Source: Clostridium guangxiense
Lineage (GTDB): Bacteria > Bacillota > Clostridia > Clostridiales > Clostridiaceae
Reading direction: 5' to 3'
NCBI RefSeq assembly: GCF_021043395.1
Contig: NZ_JAJNKE010000014.1
Location: forward strand, 22,029 to 86,028
Length of the DNA: 64,000 bases
Below are positions 17,748 through 26,665 of this stretch, one piece after another. Position 1 is the first letter of the stretch; every line of letters starts with the position of its first letter. A program made the position numbers and the translations under genes. A model generated the notes under the pieces. The model was not told the origin of the DNA. It did no database searches and saw only the letters and a program-made list of their open reading frames with translations.

Positions 17748-18858
17748 TTGATTATAAAGCTTGAAGAGGCAGCTGCATCTGTAAAAGAGCTTATAAACAG
17801 CGTCAACGAAATGAGGGCTTCTCTTTGACATAGAACAATCTGAAAAGAAAATAGATGAACTTGAGCACAACATGCAGGAAGACGGATTTTGGGATGATAT
17901 GAAAAAATCCCAAGAGGTTAGCAAGGAACTTAAATTTTTAAAAGATAGAATAGAAAGATATAGATCAATAAAAACAAGAATTGATGATGTTAATGTCCTA
18001 ATAGATATGTGCAGAGAAGAAGAAAATGAAGAAGAAGCAGAATATATTTTAAATGAAGTTAAAGATTTAAAAAATGAAATTGAAGATTTTAAAATAGAAA
18101 TTTTACTTTCTGGTGAGTATGATAAAAATAACGCGATTTTAAATCTTCATACTGGAGTTGGAGGAAATGATGCTCAGGATTGGACACAAATTCTTTTGAG
18201 AATGTATACAAGATGGGCTGAAGCTAAAGGATTTAAAGTTGAAGTTATTGACATGCTTCCAGGTGATGAGGCAGGAATTAAAAGTGTTACATTAAAGGTA
18301 ACAGGTGAATATGCTTATGGATATTTGAAAGCTGAAAAAGGTATACATAGGCTTGTTAGAATATCACCTTTTAATGCAAATGGAAAAAGACAAACATCTT
18401 TTGCTTCTGTTGAAGTTTTACCAGAACTTACAGAAAATCAGGATATTGTAATAAGACCTGAAGATTTAAGGATTGATACTTATAGGGCTAGTGGTGCAGG
18501 AGGTCAGCATATAAATAAGACTGATTCTGCTATTAGAATAACACATCTTCCGACAGGTGTAGTAGTGCAATGCCAAAATGAAAGAAGTCAGCATTCAAAC
18601 AAAGAAACTGCAATGTCTATGCTTAAATCAAAGCTTGTTGAATTAAAAGAAAGAGCTCATAAGGAAAAAATAGAAGACCTAACCGGAGAGTTAAAGGATA
18701 TGGGGTGGGGAAGTCAGATAAGATCATATGTTTTTCAACCATATACTATGGTTAAGGATCATAGAACAGGTGTTGAAACTGGCAATGTTAATGCGGTTAT
18801 GGATGGAGAAATAGATGATTTTATTAAAGGATTTTTAAAGCAGGAAAGCAATTTATAA
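17748..18858 (+). CDS. prfB: Peptide chain release factor 2 with programmed +1 frameshift
   Basis: RF2 recognises UGA and UAA stop codons and triggers peptide release. The gene starts at TTG 17748 after ggaagggtg. A zero-frame of 26 codons ends at an in-frame TGA (17826-17828) set in the classic slippery context ctttgac, with an internal Shine-Dalgarno-like aggg (17814-17817) upstream. A +1 shift reads GAC at 17827 and continues to 18858, giving about 369 residues. The anticodon-mimic SPF is in RISPFNANGKR and the catalytic GGQ in ASGAGGQHINK. When RF2 is scarce, slow decoding of the UGA raises frameshifting: autoregulation. Confidence 0.97.
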
Positions 18859-18867
18859 TTGTATATA

Positions 18868-18920
18868 ATAAGGGTGGGATATAGTTCTTGTGTAAAATTA
18901 TATGCTCACCCTATTTTGTT
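18868..18920. terminator. Hairpin between convergent prfB and M28 peptidase genes
   Basis: Stem tagggtgagcata-type sequence: aagggtgggatat (from 18870) pairs imperfectly with tatgctcacccta, followed by ttttgtt on the plus strand. Confidence 0.6.
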
Positions 18921-18926
18921 AATATA

Positions 18927-20285
18927 CTAATTTTTACTGTTCATATTTCTAACTGCATACTGAAGTGAGATTAAGGTTAATACAATTACAGAAAATAGAG
19001 ATAGTATACAAACTTGTTTATTATATAAGATTAAAAAGCTAAAGTTAAAAGAATTATTTATTATGTCTTTAGAAACTATTTTAAAGCACCTATCTATAGA
19101 GCTAGAATTAATATAAGATGATTTATCGCTAGGTGTGTGAATTCTTGAAGTATCATCATCGCAAAATGTTATCGCATTTATATTTTTGTTTCTAAAAGAA
19201 GAGTGGTCGCTAGCATCGTCAAATATATAGTTGAAACTAACATGCTCTTTTGCACAAAGTGCGGAAATAGAGCTAATAGGTTTTGATTTTACAGTATCTT
19301 TTTTTCCACCCATAATTGATAATGGAACGGAGGAAGAACTTCCTATCATATCAAAATTGTAATCTTCCCCGCCTTTTATTTTGGAATAGTATTTATTTAC
19401 GAAAGCTTCGGAGCCTTTAAGACCAAATTCTTCTCCGTTAAAAGCAATAAAAATTATATCCCTATTAGGTGTGCCTAGAGAACTTATAAATTTGCTCATC
19501 TCAAGTATAAAACTTGTTCCAGAGGCATTGTCAAGAGCACCATTATATACTTCGCCACTTAAGTCTGTGCCAACATGATCAAAATGTGCAGAAATAATAA
19601 TTGGAGGTCTTGAAGAATCACTGCCTTTTATATACCCAATAACATTCTTAAGAGTTGTTGTATCATTAGAGTAAGGTATAAAACAATCTATTATGCAGCC
19701 CTTGTTTAAATAATTCCTAAGTTCTGAAAGACAATTTTTAGTTGCCATTATACATAAAGAATAGTCGCTATCTGCTATAAAAGAACTTCTAAAGTTTAAA
19801 TTGTTATCTTTAGGAGAATAAATTAAAAAGTTCTCGCTTTTATCTTTTATTTGAATGTATGAAGAATTAGCTTTTATATTTGATCCGTTATAGAATACAA
19901 TATGATCCTTTTTAAAATTTAACATATCTTCTTTAAAATCTTTTTTATAAACGTAAGTTTTTATAGTATTGCCATGACTATCTACAACTTTAAGATAGGG
20001 AGCTCCAGAAACTTTTTTTGGGTAATATGCGTTGAATGTTTGGTAATAATTTTGACTGTACGCGGCGAGGTTAGAGGCCTTAAATTGTTGTCTAATATAG
20101 TTAGCTGCAACCTCATTTTCAAAACTTCCACCTAGACGACCTTTAAAGCTGTTACTGGAAAGAAAAGTTATATTCTTTTTTACTGCATCTATATTAAATT
20201 TATGTATGGAGCAATATTTTTGAAAGCTGAAAGAAAATAGAATTATCGATATTACAAGAAGGACGCATAAAATTATTTTTTTCAT
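18927..20285 (-). CDS. Membrane-anchored M28-family zinc aminopeptidase
   Basis: The 452-residue product has an N-terminal signal anchor (about 3-20), an extracytoplasmic domain, and a second membrane helix near the C-terminus (about 420-442). M28 metal ligands are visible in order: His in SAHFDHVG, Asp in GALDNASG, Glu in FNGEEFGLKG, Asp in NFDMIGS and His in SDHSSF. It should trim amino acids from peptides outside the cell; the substrate is unknown. The start at 20285 has aaggagtt 5 bases upstream; an earlier in-frame ATG at 20312 lacks one. It stands alone and converges on prfB. Confidence 0.85.
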   Translation of the reverse strand: MKKIILCVLLVISIILFSFSFQKYCSIHKFNIDAVKKNITFLSSNSFKGRLGGSFENEVAANYIRQQFKASNLAAYSQNYYQTFNAYYPKKVSGAPYLKVVDSHGNTIKTYVYKKDFKEDMLNFKKDHIVFYNGSNIKANSSYIQIKDKSENFLIYSPKDNNLNFRSSFIADSDYSLCIMATKNCLSELRNYLNKGCIIDCFIPYSNDTTTLKNVIGYIKGSDSSRPPIIISAHFDHVGTDLSGEVYNGALDNASGTSFILEMSKFISSLGTPNRDIIFIAFNGEEFGLKGSEAFVNKYYSKIKGGEDYNFDMIGSSSSVPLSIMGGKKDTVKSKPISSISALCAKEHVSFNYIFDDASDHSSFRNKNINAITFCDDDTSRIHTPSDKSSYINSSSIDRCFKIVSKDIINNSFNFSFLILYNKQVCILSLFSVIVLTLISLQYAVRNMNSKN

Positions 20286-20425
20286 AATAACTCCTTTAAA
20301 TTGATTTTCCATATATTTCTATGAATTTGCAAAGCCTTATATTACAAGTAAGTTGAAATACAGAAGTTTTTTATTTATAATAATATCATGTCTACAATTT
20401 GAATTTTTTGGAGGTAAAGTAGTTA

Positions 20426-22582
20426 ATGAAAAATATAAGCAGCAGATTGGCAGAGGAATTTAAAATAAGTTTGAAGCAAGTTAACAGTGTTATAGAAATG
20501 CTTGACGAAGGGGCAACTGTTCCTTTTATAGCAAGATATAGAAAAGAAAAAACAGGTGGACTTGATGATATAGTATTAAGAGGTTTATCTGAAAGACTTA
20601 TATATTTAAGAAATCTTGATGAAAGAAAAGAAGCTGTTATAAAATCCATAGATGAGCAGGGCAAACTTACCAATGAATTGAAGGAAAGCGTAACTAGTGC
20701 CGAAACCATAACTGAAGTTGAAGATTTATATAGGCCATATAAACCTAAGAAAAGAACAAGGGCTACAATAGCAGCTGAAAAGGGCTTAAAGCCTCTTGCA
20801 GATGAAATACTAAGTGGAAAATTTAAAGAAGATATTGAAGAATTTGCGAAAGGTTTTATAAGTGAAGAGAAACAGGTTAAATCTGTGGAAGAAGCCTTAA
20901 AAGGAGCACAGGATATAATAAGTGAAAGTATATCTGATGAAGCTGAATACAGAAAGTGGATTAGAAAGTATGTTTTCAAAAATGGGATTGTTGAAACCAA
21001 GGGAAGCAGTGAGGAATCAACACCTTATGAAATGTACTATGATTTTAAAGAAGCAGTAAGTAAAATACCTCCTCACAGAATACTTGCTATAAATAGAGGA
21101 GAAAAGGATAAAATACTTTCAGTTAAAATAACTTGTGAGGATGAAAAGATAATTGAATATTTAAATTTAAACTGTCTAAAAGGAAATGAAATTACAGATA
21201 AATACATAGAAGAAAGCGTAGCAGATTCATTAAAGAGATTAATATATCCATCTATAGAAAGAGAAATAAGAGCTGATCTTACAGAAAAAGGAGAAAATTC
21301 AGCTATAGAAATATTTAAAGCTAATTTAAAAGCACTACTAATGCAAGCTCCTATTAAAGGAAAAGCAGTTTTAGGATATGACCCTGGATTTAGAACTGGA
21401 TGTAAGATAGCAGTACTTGATGAAACAGGCAAGCTTTTGGATACTGCAACAGTTTATGCTACTGCACCTCAAAATGATGTAGAAGGTTCTATAAAGACAT
21501 TAAAGGAATTAGTTTATAAGTATGACGTTGGAATGGTATCACTTGGAAATGGGACTGCTAGCAGAGAATCAGAAGAGATTATAGCAAGACTCATAAGAGA
21601 AGTAAAAGAGGAAAAGGGAATTGAACTTTATTATGTAATCGTATCTGAAGCAGGGGCATCAGTTTATTCAGCCTCTGAACTTGGAACAAAGGAATACCCG
21701 GATATAAATGTATCCTTAAGAGGGGCAATATCCATAGGAAGAAGACTTCAAGATCCACTTGCAGAGCTTGTTAAAATTGATCCAAAATCTATAGGAGTAG
21801 GTCAATACCAGCATGATGTTGCACCTAAAAAGTTGGAAGATTCATTAAAAGGTGTGGTTGAGGATTGTGTTAATAATGTTGGAGTTGACCTTAATATTGC
21901 AACTCCCTCTCTTTTATCTTATGTATCTGGAATAAATGCTAATATAGCAAAAAATATAGTTGAATATAGAGAAGAAAATGGTAAATTCAAAAATAGAAAA
22001 GAACTTTTAAAGGTAAAGCGACTTGGACCAAAGGCTTTTGAACAATGTGCAGGATTCTTAAGAGTACCAGAAAGTGAAGAGTTACTTGATAATACTTCAG
22101 TTCATCCGGAATCTTATGATGCAGCCAAGGGTCTTTTAAGTAAGCTTGGTTATGAAGAAAGTGATATAAAAAATGGTAATCTAGCTAATATGGATTCTAT
22201 GATAAAGCTTGTTGGAATAGATAAATTGGCTGAAGAACTTAAAGTTGGAGTTCCAACCCTTTCGGATATTATTAAAGAAGTAAAAAAGCCAGGAAGAGAC
22301 CCAAGAGAAGAAATGCCAAAACCAATACTTAAAACAGGAATTGTTGATATAAAGCAATTAAAACCTGGTATGGTATTAACAGGAACGGTAAGAAATGTTG
22401 CTGATTTTGGTGCATTTGTTGATATAGGTGTTCATCAAGATGGGCTTGTGCATATAAGTCAGCTTTCTGATAGATTTGTAAAACATCCACTTGATGTTGT
22501 TAAAGTTGGAGACATAGTTGAAGTTAGAATTCTTGAGGTAGATGAAAAGAGAAATAGGATATCCTTAAGCATGAAAAAATAG
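20426..22582 (+). CDS. tex: Tex-family RNA-binding transcription accessory protein
   Basis: The 718-residue product has the full Tex architecture: N-terminal helical HTH-like region, a YqgF/RNase H-like domain (GKAVLGYDPGFRTGCKIAVL, about 313-332), helix-hairpin-helix repeats (SYVSGINANIAKNIVEYR), and a C-terminal S1 domain (GTVRNVADFGAFVDIGVHQ, about 652-670). Tex proteins bind nucleic acid and influence transcription, and in some species toxin expression, but the biochemical role is not settled. The ATG follows tttggaggtaaag. The FMN riboswitch begins about 50 bases after the stop. Confidence 0.95.
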   Translation: MKNISSRLAEEFKISLKQVNSVIEMLDEGATVPFIARYRKEKTGGLDDIVLRGLSERLIYLRNLDERKEAVIKSIDEQGKLTNELKESVTSAETITEVEDLYRPYKPKKRTRATIAAEKGLKPLADEILSGKFKEDIEEFAKGFISEEKQVKSVEEALKGAQDIISESISDEAEYRKWIRKYVFKNGIVETKGSSEESTPYEMYYDFKEAVSKIPPHRILAINRGEKDKILSVKITCEDEKIIEYLNLNCLKGNEITDKYIEESVADSLKRLIYPSIEREIRADLTEKGENSAIEIFKANLKALLMQAPIKGKAVLGYDPGFRTGCKIAVLDETGKLLDTATVYATAPQNDVEGSIKTLKELVYKYDVGMVSLGNGTASRESEEIIARLIREVKEEKGIELYYVIVSEAGASVYSASELGTKEYPDINVSLRGAISIGRRLQDPLAELVKIDPKSIGVGQYQHDVAPKKLEDSLKGVVEDCVNNVGVDLNIATPSLLSYVSGINANIAKNIVEYREENGKFKNRKELLKVKRLGPKAFEQCAGFLRVPESEELLDNTSVHPESYDAAKGLLSKLGYEESDIKNGNLANMDSMIKLVGIDKLAEELKVGVPTLSDIIKEVKKPGRDPREEMPKPILKTGIVDIKQLKPGMVLTGTVRNVADFGAFVDIGVHQDGLVHISQLSDRFVKHPLDVVKVGDIVEVRILEVDEKRNRISLSMKK

Positions 22583-22633
22583 CTTGATTAAATTTTTAAA
22601 ATGAACTATAATAAAGATAATATAATATTGATA

Positions 22634-22743
22634 TTCTTCAGGGCAGGGTTAATTTCCCTACCGGCGGTATAGCCCGCGAGCCTTTTATGGCATGATTCGG
22701 TGAAACTCCGAGGCCGACAGTAAAGTCTGGATAAAAGAAGAAA
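22634..22743 (+). promoter_or_regulatory. FMN riboswitch (RFN element) of ribU
   Basis: P1 is ttcttc pairing with gaagaa. The six-way junction signatures agggcagggt, taccggcggtatagcccgcgagc (given as positions 22659-22681), tgattcggtgaaactccgaggccgacagt (22693-22721) and agtctggat are all present. FMN binding should lower riboflavin transporter expression through the hairpin that follows. Confidence 0.97.
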
Positions 22744-22757
22744 TAATAGTGTTTTTA

Positions 22758-22792
22758 ATGTGCCCTGACTTTTTAGTTGGGGCTTTTATTAT
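22758..22792 (+). terminator. Expression platform terminator of the FMN riboswitch
   Basis: Stem gtgccctgact pairs with agttggggc, followed by ttttatt. The left arm gccctga can also pair with the aptamer's P1-proximal tcagggc (22638-22644), giving an alternative antiterminator structure. Confidence 0.8.
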
Positions 22793-22835
22793 GCCACTTC
22801 TGGAGATATCAAACAAATAATAGGAGGCATATAAA

Positions 22836-23462
22836 ATGAAAAATTCAAAACTTAGTAAACTTATTAAAATATCACTTTTAGGTGTAATTGGCTTTATAAT
22901 TATGCTTATTGAATTTCCTATACCAATTTTTCCGAGCTTTTTGAAGATAGACTTTAGTGATCTTACAGCAGTTGTAGGTGGATTTGCAATGGGGCCAGTT
23001 GCAGGAATTGCAATAGAACTTGTAAAAAACTTGCTTGCATTATCCAAAACAGGGACAGCAGGGGTAGGAGAAATTGCTAACTTCTTAATAGGATCTTCTA
23101 TGGTTTTAACTTCAAGTTTAATTTATAAGCATAAGAAAACAAAAATAAATGCTGTTATCGGATTGGTTATTGGTGTAGTTGCAATGTCCATAGCAGGCTG
23201 CCTTTTGAACTATTTTGTACTTTTGCCAATGTATGAAACAGCACTTCATTTTCCTATAAAGGCAGTAGTAGCAGCAACGCATGTAGTTAATCCTTATGTA
23301 ACTGATCTTAAAAGTTTTATAATATTTGCAATAGTTCCATTTAATGTGATAAAAGGTGCAGTTATTTCAGCTGTAACTATGGCTGTATATAAGAAGATTT
23401 CACCAGTAGTTCACAAAGAGATAGAAGAAAATGTTTCGGCTTATAATAGAGCGTCAAAGTAA
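22836..23462 (+). CDS. ribU: Riboflavin ECF transporter substrate-binding subunit RibU
   Basis: RibU is the S component that captures riboflavin and works with a shared EcfAA'T energising module, which is not in this window. The 208-residue protein has about six membrane helices, and LLKIDFSDLTAVVGGFAMGP-like sequence (FLKIDFSDLTAVVGGFAMGP) matches the RibU signature. The ATG follows ataggaggcat. Control by the upstream FMN riboswitch supports the substrate call. Confidence 0.93.
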   Translation: MKNSKLSKLIKISLLGVIGFIIMLIEFPIPIFPSFLKIDFSDLTAVVGGFAMGPVAGIAIELVKNLLALSKTGTAGVGEIANFLIGSSMVLTSSLIYKHKKTKINAVIGLVIGVVAMSIAGCLLNYFVLLPMYETALHFPIKAVVAATHVVNPYVTDLKSFIIFAIVPFNVIKGAVISAVTMAVYKKISPVVHKEIEENVSAYNRASK

Positions 23463-23463
23463 T

Positions 23464-23493
23464 AAAAAAGTTCCTTCATAGGGAACTTTTTTG
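23464..23493. terminator. Bidirectional terminator between ribU and rimI
   Basis: Stem aaaaaagttcc pairs with ggaacttttttg; runs of A and T on both sides let it end both converging transcripts. Confidence 0.85.
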
Positions 23494-23937
23494 TATATTA
23501 TGCTTCCACATTATAATCGCATCTTCATTGTTGTCATTATAGTAATTTTTACGAATTCCTTCTTCTATAAATCCATACTTTCTATATAAGTTTTTAGCTA
23601 CATAATTTGAAGCTCTAACTTCAAGGGTTAGTGAATTTATGCTTTTTTCTTTACATATGTTAATAAGACCCTCTATGATTTTTTTGCCAGCTCCTATTCC
23701 TCGGAATTCTGGGTGTACAGCTATATTAGTTATATGACCTTCATCAAGTATAAGCCACATACCTCCATAACCTATCACTAGGTTATCCAGTTTGACAACA
23801 ACATATTGTGCAAATTTGTTTGTAAGTTCTTTTTCCATTGAATCTTTAGTCCATGGCACAGAAAAGCTTAAGTTTTCAATGGATAGAATTTCTCTTAAAT
23901 ATTTTTTCTCAAAATCACAAATAACTAAATTATTCAT
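23476..23937 (-). CDS. rimI: Ribosomal protein S18 alanine N-acetyltransferase RimI
   Basis: The 153-residue GNAT acetyltransferase has the acetyl-CoA pyrophosphate loop in HPEFRGIGAGKKIIEG and the RimI-type ending VRASNYVAKNLYRKYGF. RimI acetylates ribosomal protein S18. It is the last gene of tsaE-tsaB-rimI and overlaps tsaB by 8 bases (ATG inside the end of tsaB), with aaggagt upstream. This trio is a common arrangement in Firmicutes. The 3' end overlaps the shared terminator hairpin. Confidence 0.92.
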   Translation of the reverse strand: MNNLVICDFEKKYLREILSIENLSFSVPWTKDSMEKELTNKFAQYVVVKLDNLVIGYGGMWLILDEGHITNIAVHPEFRGIGAGKKIIEGLINICKEKSINSLTLEVRASNYVAKNLYRKYGFIEEGIRKNYYNDNNEDAIIMWKHNIQKSSL

Positions 23938-24643
23938 CTATACTCCTTCCAGTTCTACTCTCATATTCTCTTTCTGCCTGTGATTTTCTTAAGTAAATTG
24001 GGGCGGAGGAAAGAGGGTTATCAAATTTTCCTTCCCGCATTAAATTCATTCCTAGTTCACATAAGCCAGAGGCTTTTACGAGGTTTAAATGACCAGGGGC
24101 AAAGTTAACTTTATTAAGCTCAGCTTCAAAGGTTTCTTTGAATTTTGGTACAGCATCACCTATAAAGGTTACAGGTAAATTATAATCCTTTAGGACTTTA
24201 ATTAGATCATCTACTGAAATAGCCATATAATCGGAAATTTTATTAAAATTAGTATTTTCAAATTTATATATTGCAGTGTATACATTATTTCTTAAAGCAT
24301 CTATTATAGGACATATTATGCCGCTAGTGTAAGCAAGGCTATAGGCCATGGTATCAAGAGAAGATATGCTTACAAAAGGTTTTTTAGAACCTTCACTAAG
24401 TCCCTTTACTACAGCCATGCCTATTCTAAGTCCAGTAAAAGAGCCAGGACCTTTTGAAACAACAAAACCGTCTAAATCATCTATGGATATTTTTAAATTT
24501 TTCAGAAGATAATCTATAATGTTCATAATTATTACCGAATGTTGTTTTTTATAATTAAAAGTAATTTCACCTAAAAGCTTATTATCATCCATTACGGCGC
24601 ATGAAGCTGCTTCGGTAGCTGAGTCAATTGCTAGTAGTTTCAT
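23930..24643 (-). CDS. tsaB: tRNA t6A synthesis protein TsaB
   Basis: TsaB is an inactive-kinase-fold (ASKHA) protein that forms a dimer with TsaD in the complex that adds threonylcarbamoyl to A37 of tRNAs reading ANN codons. The 237-residue product begins MKLLAIDSATEAASCAV and carries the family motif GPGSFTGLRIGM (about 67-78). It overlaps tsaE by 4 bases (ATGA), so translation is coupled. TsaD and TsaC are not in the window. Confidence 0.95.
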   Translation of the reverse strand: MKLLAIDSATEAASCAVMDDNKLLGEITFNYKKQHSVIIMNIIDYLLKNLKISIDDLDGFVVSKGPGSFTGLRIGMAVVKGLSEGSKKPFVSISSLDTMAYSLAYTSGIICPIIDALRNNVYTAIYKFENTNFNKISDYMAISVDDLIKVLKDYNLPVTFIGDAVPKFKETFEAELNKVNFAPGHLNLVKASGLCELGMNLMREGKFDNPLSSAPIYLRKSQAEREYESRTGRSIDE

Positions 24644-25098
24644 AATTTAATCTCCTTTACATAATCATATCTATTTCCAATATAATTTATTACTATTTGT
24701 CTATAATTTTCACCTTTATTTGGCAATTTCGTTATTGTAATATTTATTCGTTCCTCTGGAATTAAATCTTCAATATAATTTGACCATTCAATTACACTTA
24801 CAGCGTCACTAAATATGTATTCATCAAATCCTATAGCATAAATTTCATCTGGATCATTAACTCTATAAACATCAAAATGATATAATTTAAGTCTTCCTTG
24901 ATACTCGTTTACAATGTTAAAGGTTGGGCTAGTTATGTAATCATCTATTTTGAGTCCTTTGGCAATTCCTTTTGTAAAATGAGTCTTACCGGCTCCAAGA
25001 TCACCATCCAGGCATACTATGTCACCTTGATTTAAAAGCTCACCAAGCTTTTCACCCAAATGTAAAGTTTTATCAACACTATCAATAACAAAAGTCAT
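24640..25098 (-). CDS. tsaE: tRNA t6A synthesis ATPase TsaE
   Basis: TsaE is the small P-loop ATPase that cycles the TsaBD complex during t6A synthesis. The 152-residue product has Walker A in GDLGAGKTHFTKGIAKGL (about 34-51), switch-like TSPTFNIVNEY, and the downstream HFDVYRV and IEWSNYI segments typical of the family. The ATG follows aagaggtgat. It is the first gene of the tsaE-tsaB-rimI unit. Confidence 0.95.
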   Translation of the reverse strand: MTFVIDSVDKTLHLGEKLGELLNQGDIVCLDGDLGAGKTHFTKGIAKGLKIDDYITSPTFNIVNEYQGRLKLYHFDVYRVNDPDEIYAIGFDEYIFSDAVSVIEWSNYIEDLIPEERINITITKLPNKGENYRQIVINYIGNRYDYVKEIKL

Positions 25099-25165
25099 GT
25101 TATCACCTCTTAAAAGTATTTTATATCAAATCTTAAAAAAAGAAAAGGTAATATAAACTACTACC

Positions 25166-26401
25166 TTAACTATCTAAAGCATTTTTTAATTGTTCTACAG
25201 CTATAGGACATATAAAACCATCATTTGCCATTTCATTAAGTATTTTAAAAGCTTGGGTTTCTGATAAGCCTTTTCTATAAGGTCTATTTTCGATAAGCGC
25301 TTGATATATATCACATACTCCTAAAATTCTACACTCTTCAGATATTTTTTTTGCAGTTAAGCCCATAGGATATCCTTTTCCATTAAGTTTTTCATGATGA
25401 GAAGATGCCCAGTAGATTATATCATCAATTCCATCTATTCTCTCAAGAATGATTTTTGTGTAATATACATGAGATTTTATGATAGAAAATTCATCATCTG
25501 TAAGTGAAGCATTTTTGTCTAGTATTGAGGTTGGGATTGCAAGCTTACCTATATCATGAAGAAGACCAGCTATTCTCATTTTTACACATTTTTCTTCAGG
25601 ATATCCAACATATTTTGATACAGTATAAGATAACTTTGAAATCCCTCTAGAATGTTCTGCTGTAAATTTACTTTTATTATCTATTATATTTGAAAGAATG
25701 TAAGCAATCTTTTCAAATTGATCTAAATCTATATTAGTGTCAATCTGGGGAGAGATGTTATCAAGTATAAAGTCCATAAAACCTATATTTTCTAAATCAA
25801 ACCAGAAAATATCATTTTGAGTTATTGATAAAAAAGCTTTTACAACATTACTGTCAAAGATTGTATTTGTATTTTCTGAAACCCAGGATATAATTTTAGA
25901 ACGCTGCTTATATGCAGGAATATTATCTCTATAAAGCAGTTCTAATAAGTCAGCCATATGTATTATTCTACTTTCAATTGGAATGCTTTTGTCCTTTAGG
26001 TGTAAGGGCCCGCTGCCATTAAAATTTTCGTGATGGTATAGTATTATTTTGGATATATCGCTATAAATAGGAAGATTTTTTATGATGGATTCTCCAATTA
26101 TACAATGTTCCTTAATAAAAGCAGATGAGGTATGACTTTTGTTTAAAGAGTTAGCTGCTCCTATATCATGCAGTAAAGAAGCTATGTATAAATTTTTAAT
26201 GGACTCTTCAGGTAAACTAAGTCTTTTACCTACCTTTAATGCTATGTAGGTTGTACGTTTTGAATGATTCAAAAATTTATGGTTAGCTAAAGGTATGTTT
26301 GAAATCTCCTCAATTACCGTTGAATTCTCAATAGAGCTTATTTGAGAAAGATCTAAAGCTAAAGATATTGCTCTTATGATTTTTTCAAAACATATACTCA
26401 T
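25166..26401 (-). CDS. Tandem HD/HD-GYP domain protein
   Basis: The roughly 411-residue soluble protein has two HD-type domains. The N-terminal one has HDIGAANS and an HHENFNG motif; the C-terminal one is a full HD-GYP domain with HDIGKLAIP and HHEKLNGKGYPMGL. HD-GYP domains hydrolyse cyclic-di-GMP or related dinucleotides, so it may lower such a second messenger, though no input domain is visible. An earlier in-frame ATG lies at 26443, but the start at 26401 has acggaggaa upstream. It is divergent from the zinc-type lipoprotein gene. Confidence 0.88.
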   Translation of the reverse strand: MSICFEKIIRAISLALDLSQISSIENSTVIEEISNIPLANHKFLNHSKRTTYIALKVGKRLSLPEESIKNLYIASLLHDIGAANSLNKSHTSSAFIKEHCIIGESIIKNLPIYSDISKIILYHHENFNGSGPLHLKDKSIPIESRIIHMADLLELLYRDNIPAYKQRSKIISWVSENTNTIFDSNVVKAFLSITQNDIFWFDLENIGFMDFILDNISPQIDTNIDLDQFEKIAYILSNIIDNKSKFTAEHSRGISKLSYTVSKYVGYPEEKCVKMRIAGLLHDIGKLAIPTSILDKNASLTDDEFSIIKSHVYYTKIILERIDGIDDIIYWASSHHEKLNGKGYPMGLTAKKISEECRILGVCDIYQALIENRPYRKGLSETQAFKILNEMANDGFICPIAVEQLKNALDS

Positions 26402-26557
26402 AATTTTCCTCCGTAAAGTAATTCTACTATAATATTCTATCATATTTAAAATAATTATAAAACGACAAAATATACTTAAAAAGAAAATAGTATTAAAATT
26501 TTGCTAAAATATCTTATATTAATATATTAAAATAGGATAACAGATAATGTTTTAATG

Positions 26558-26586
26558 TTGAGTTGGATATGTATATATAATATAAT
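26558..26586 (+). promoter_or_regulatory. Sigma-A promoter upstream of the lipoprotein/hem genes
   Basis: TTGAGT (26558-26563) and TATAAT (26581-26586) are 17 bases apart, 80 bases before the lipoprotein ATG. The intergenic region is very AT-rich, so chance matches are possible. Confidence 0.55.
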
Positions 26587-26665
26587 GTTATTGATATAAT
26601 ATTAAAGTATAATAGGATGTAAAGTCTTTTTACTTTTTTGTTGATTTTTATTTGAGGTGAATATT

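Noticed and set aside
20392-21000. Long reverse-strand open frame (202 codons) opposite tex
   Set aside because: It lies wholly antisense to the conserved N-terminal part of tex, has no ribosome binding site or recognisable domain, and is the shadow expected from biased codon use.
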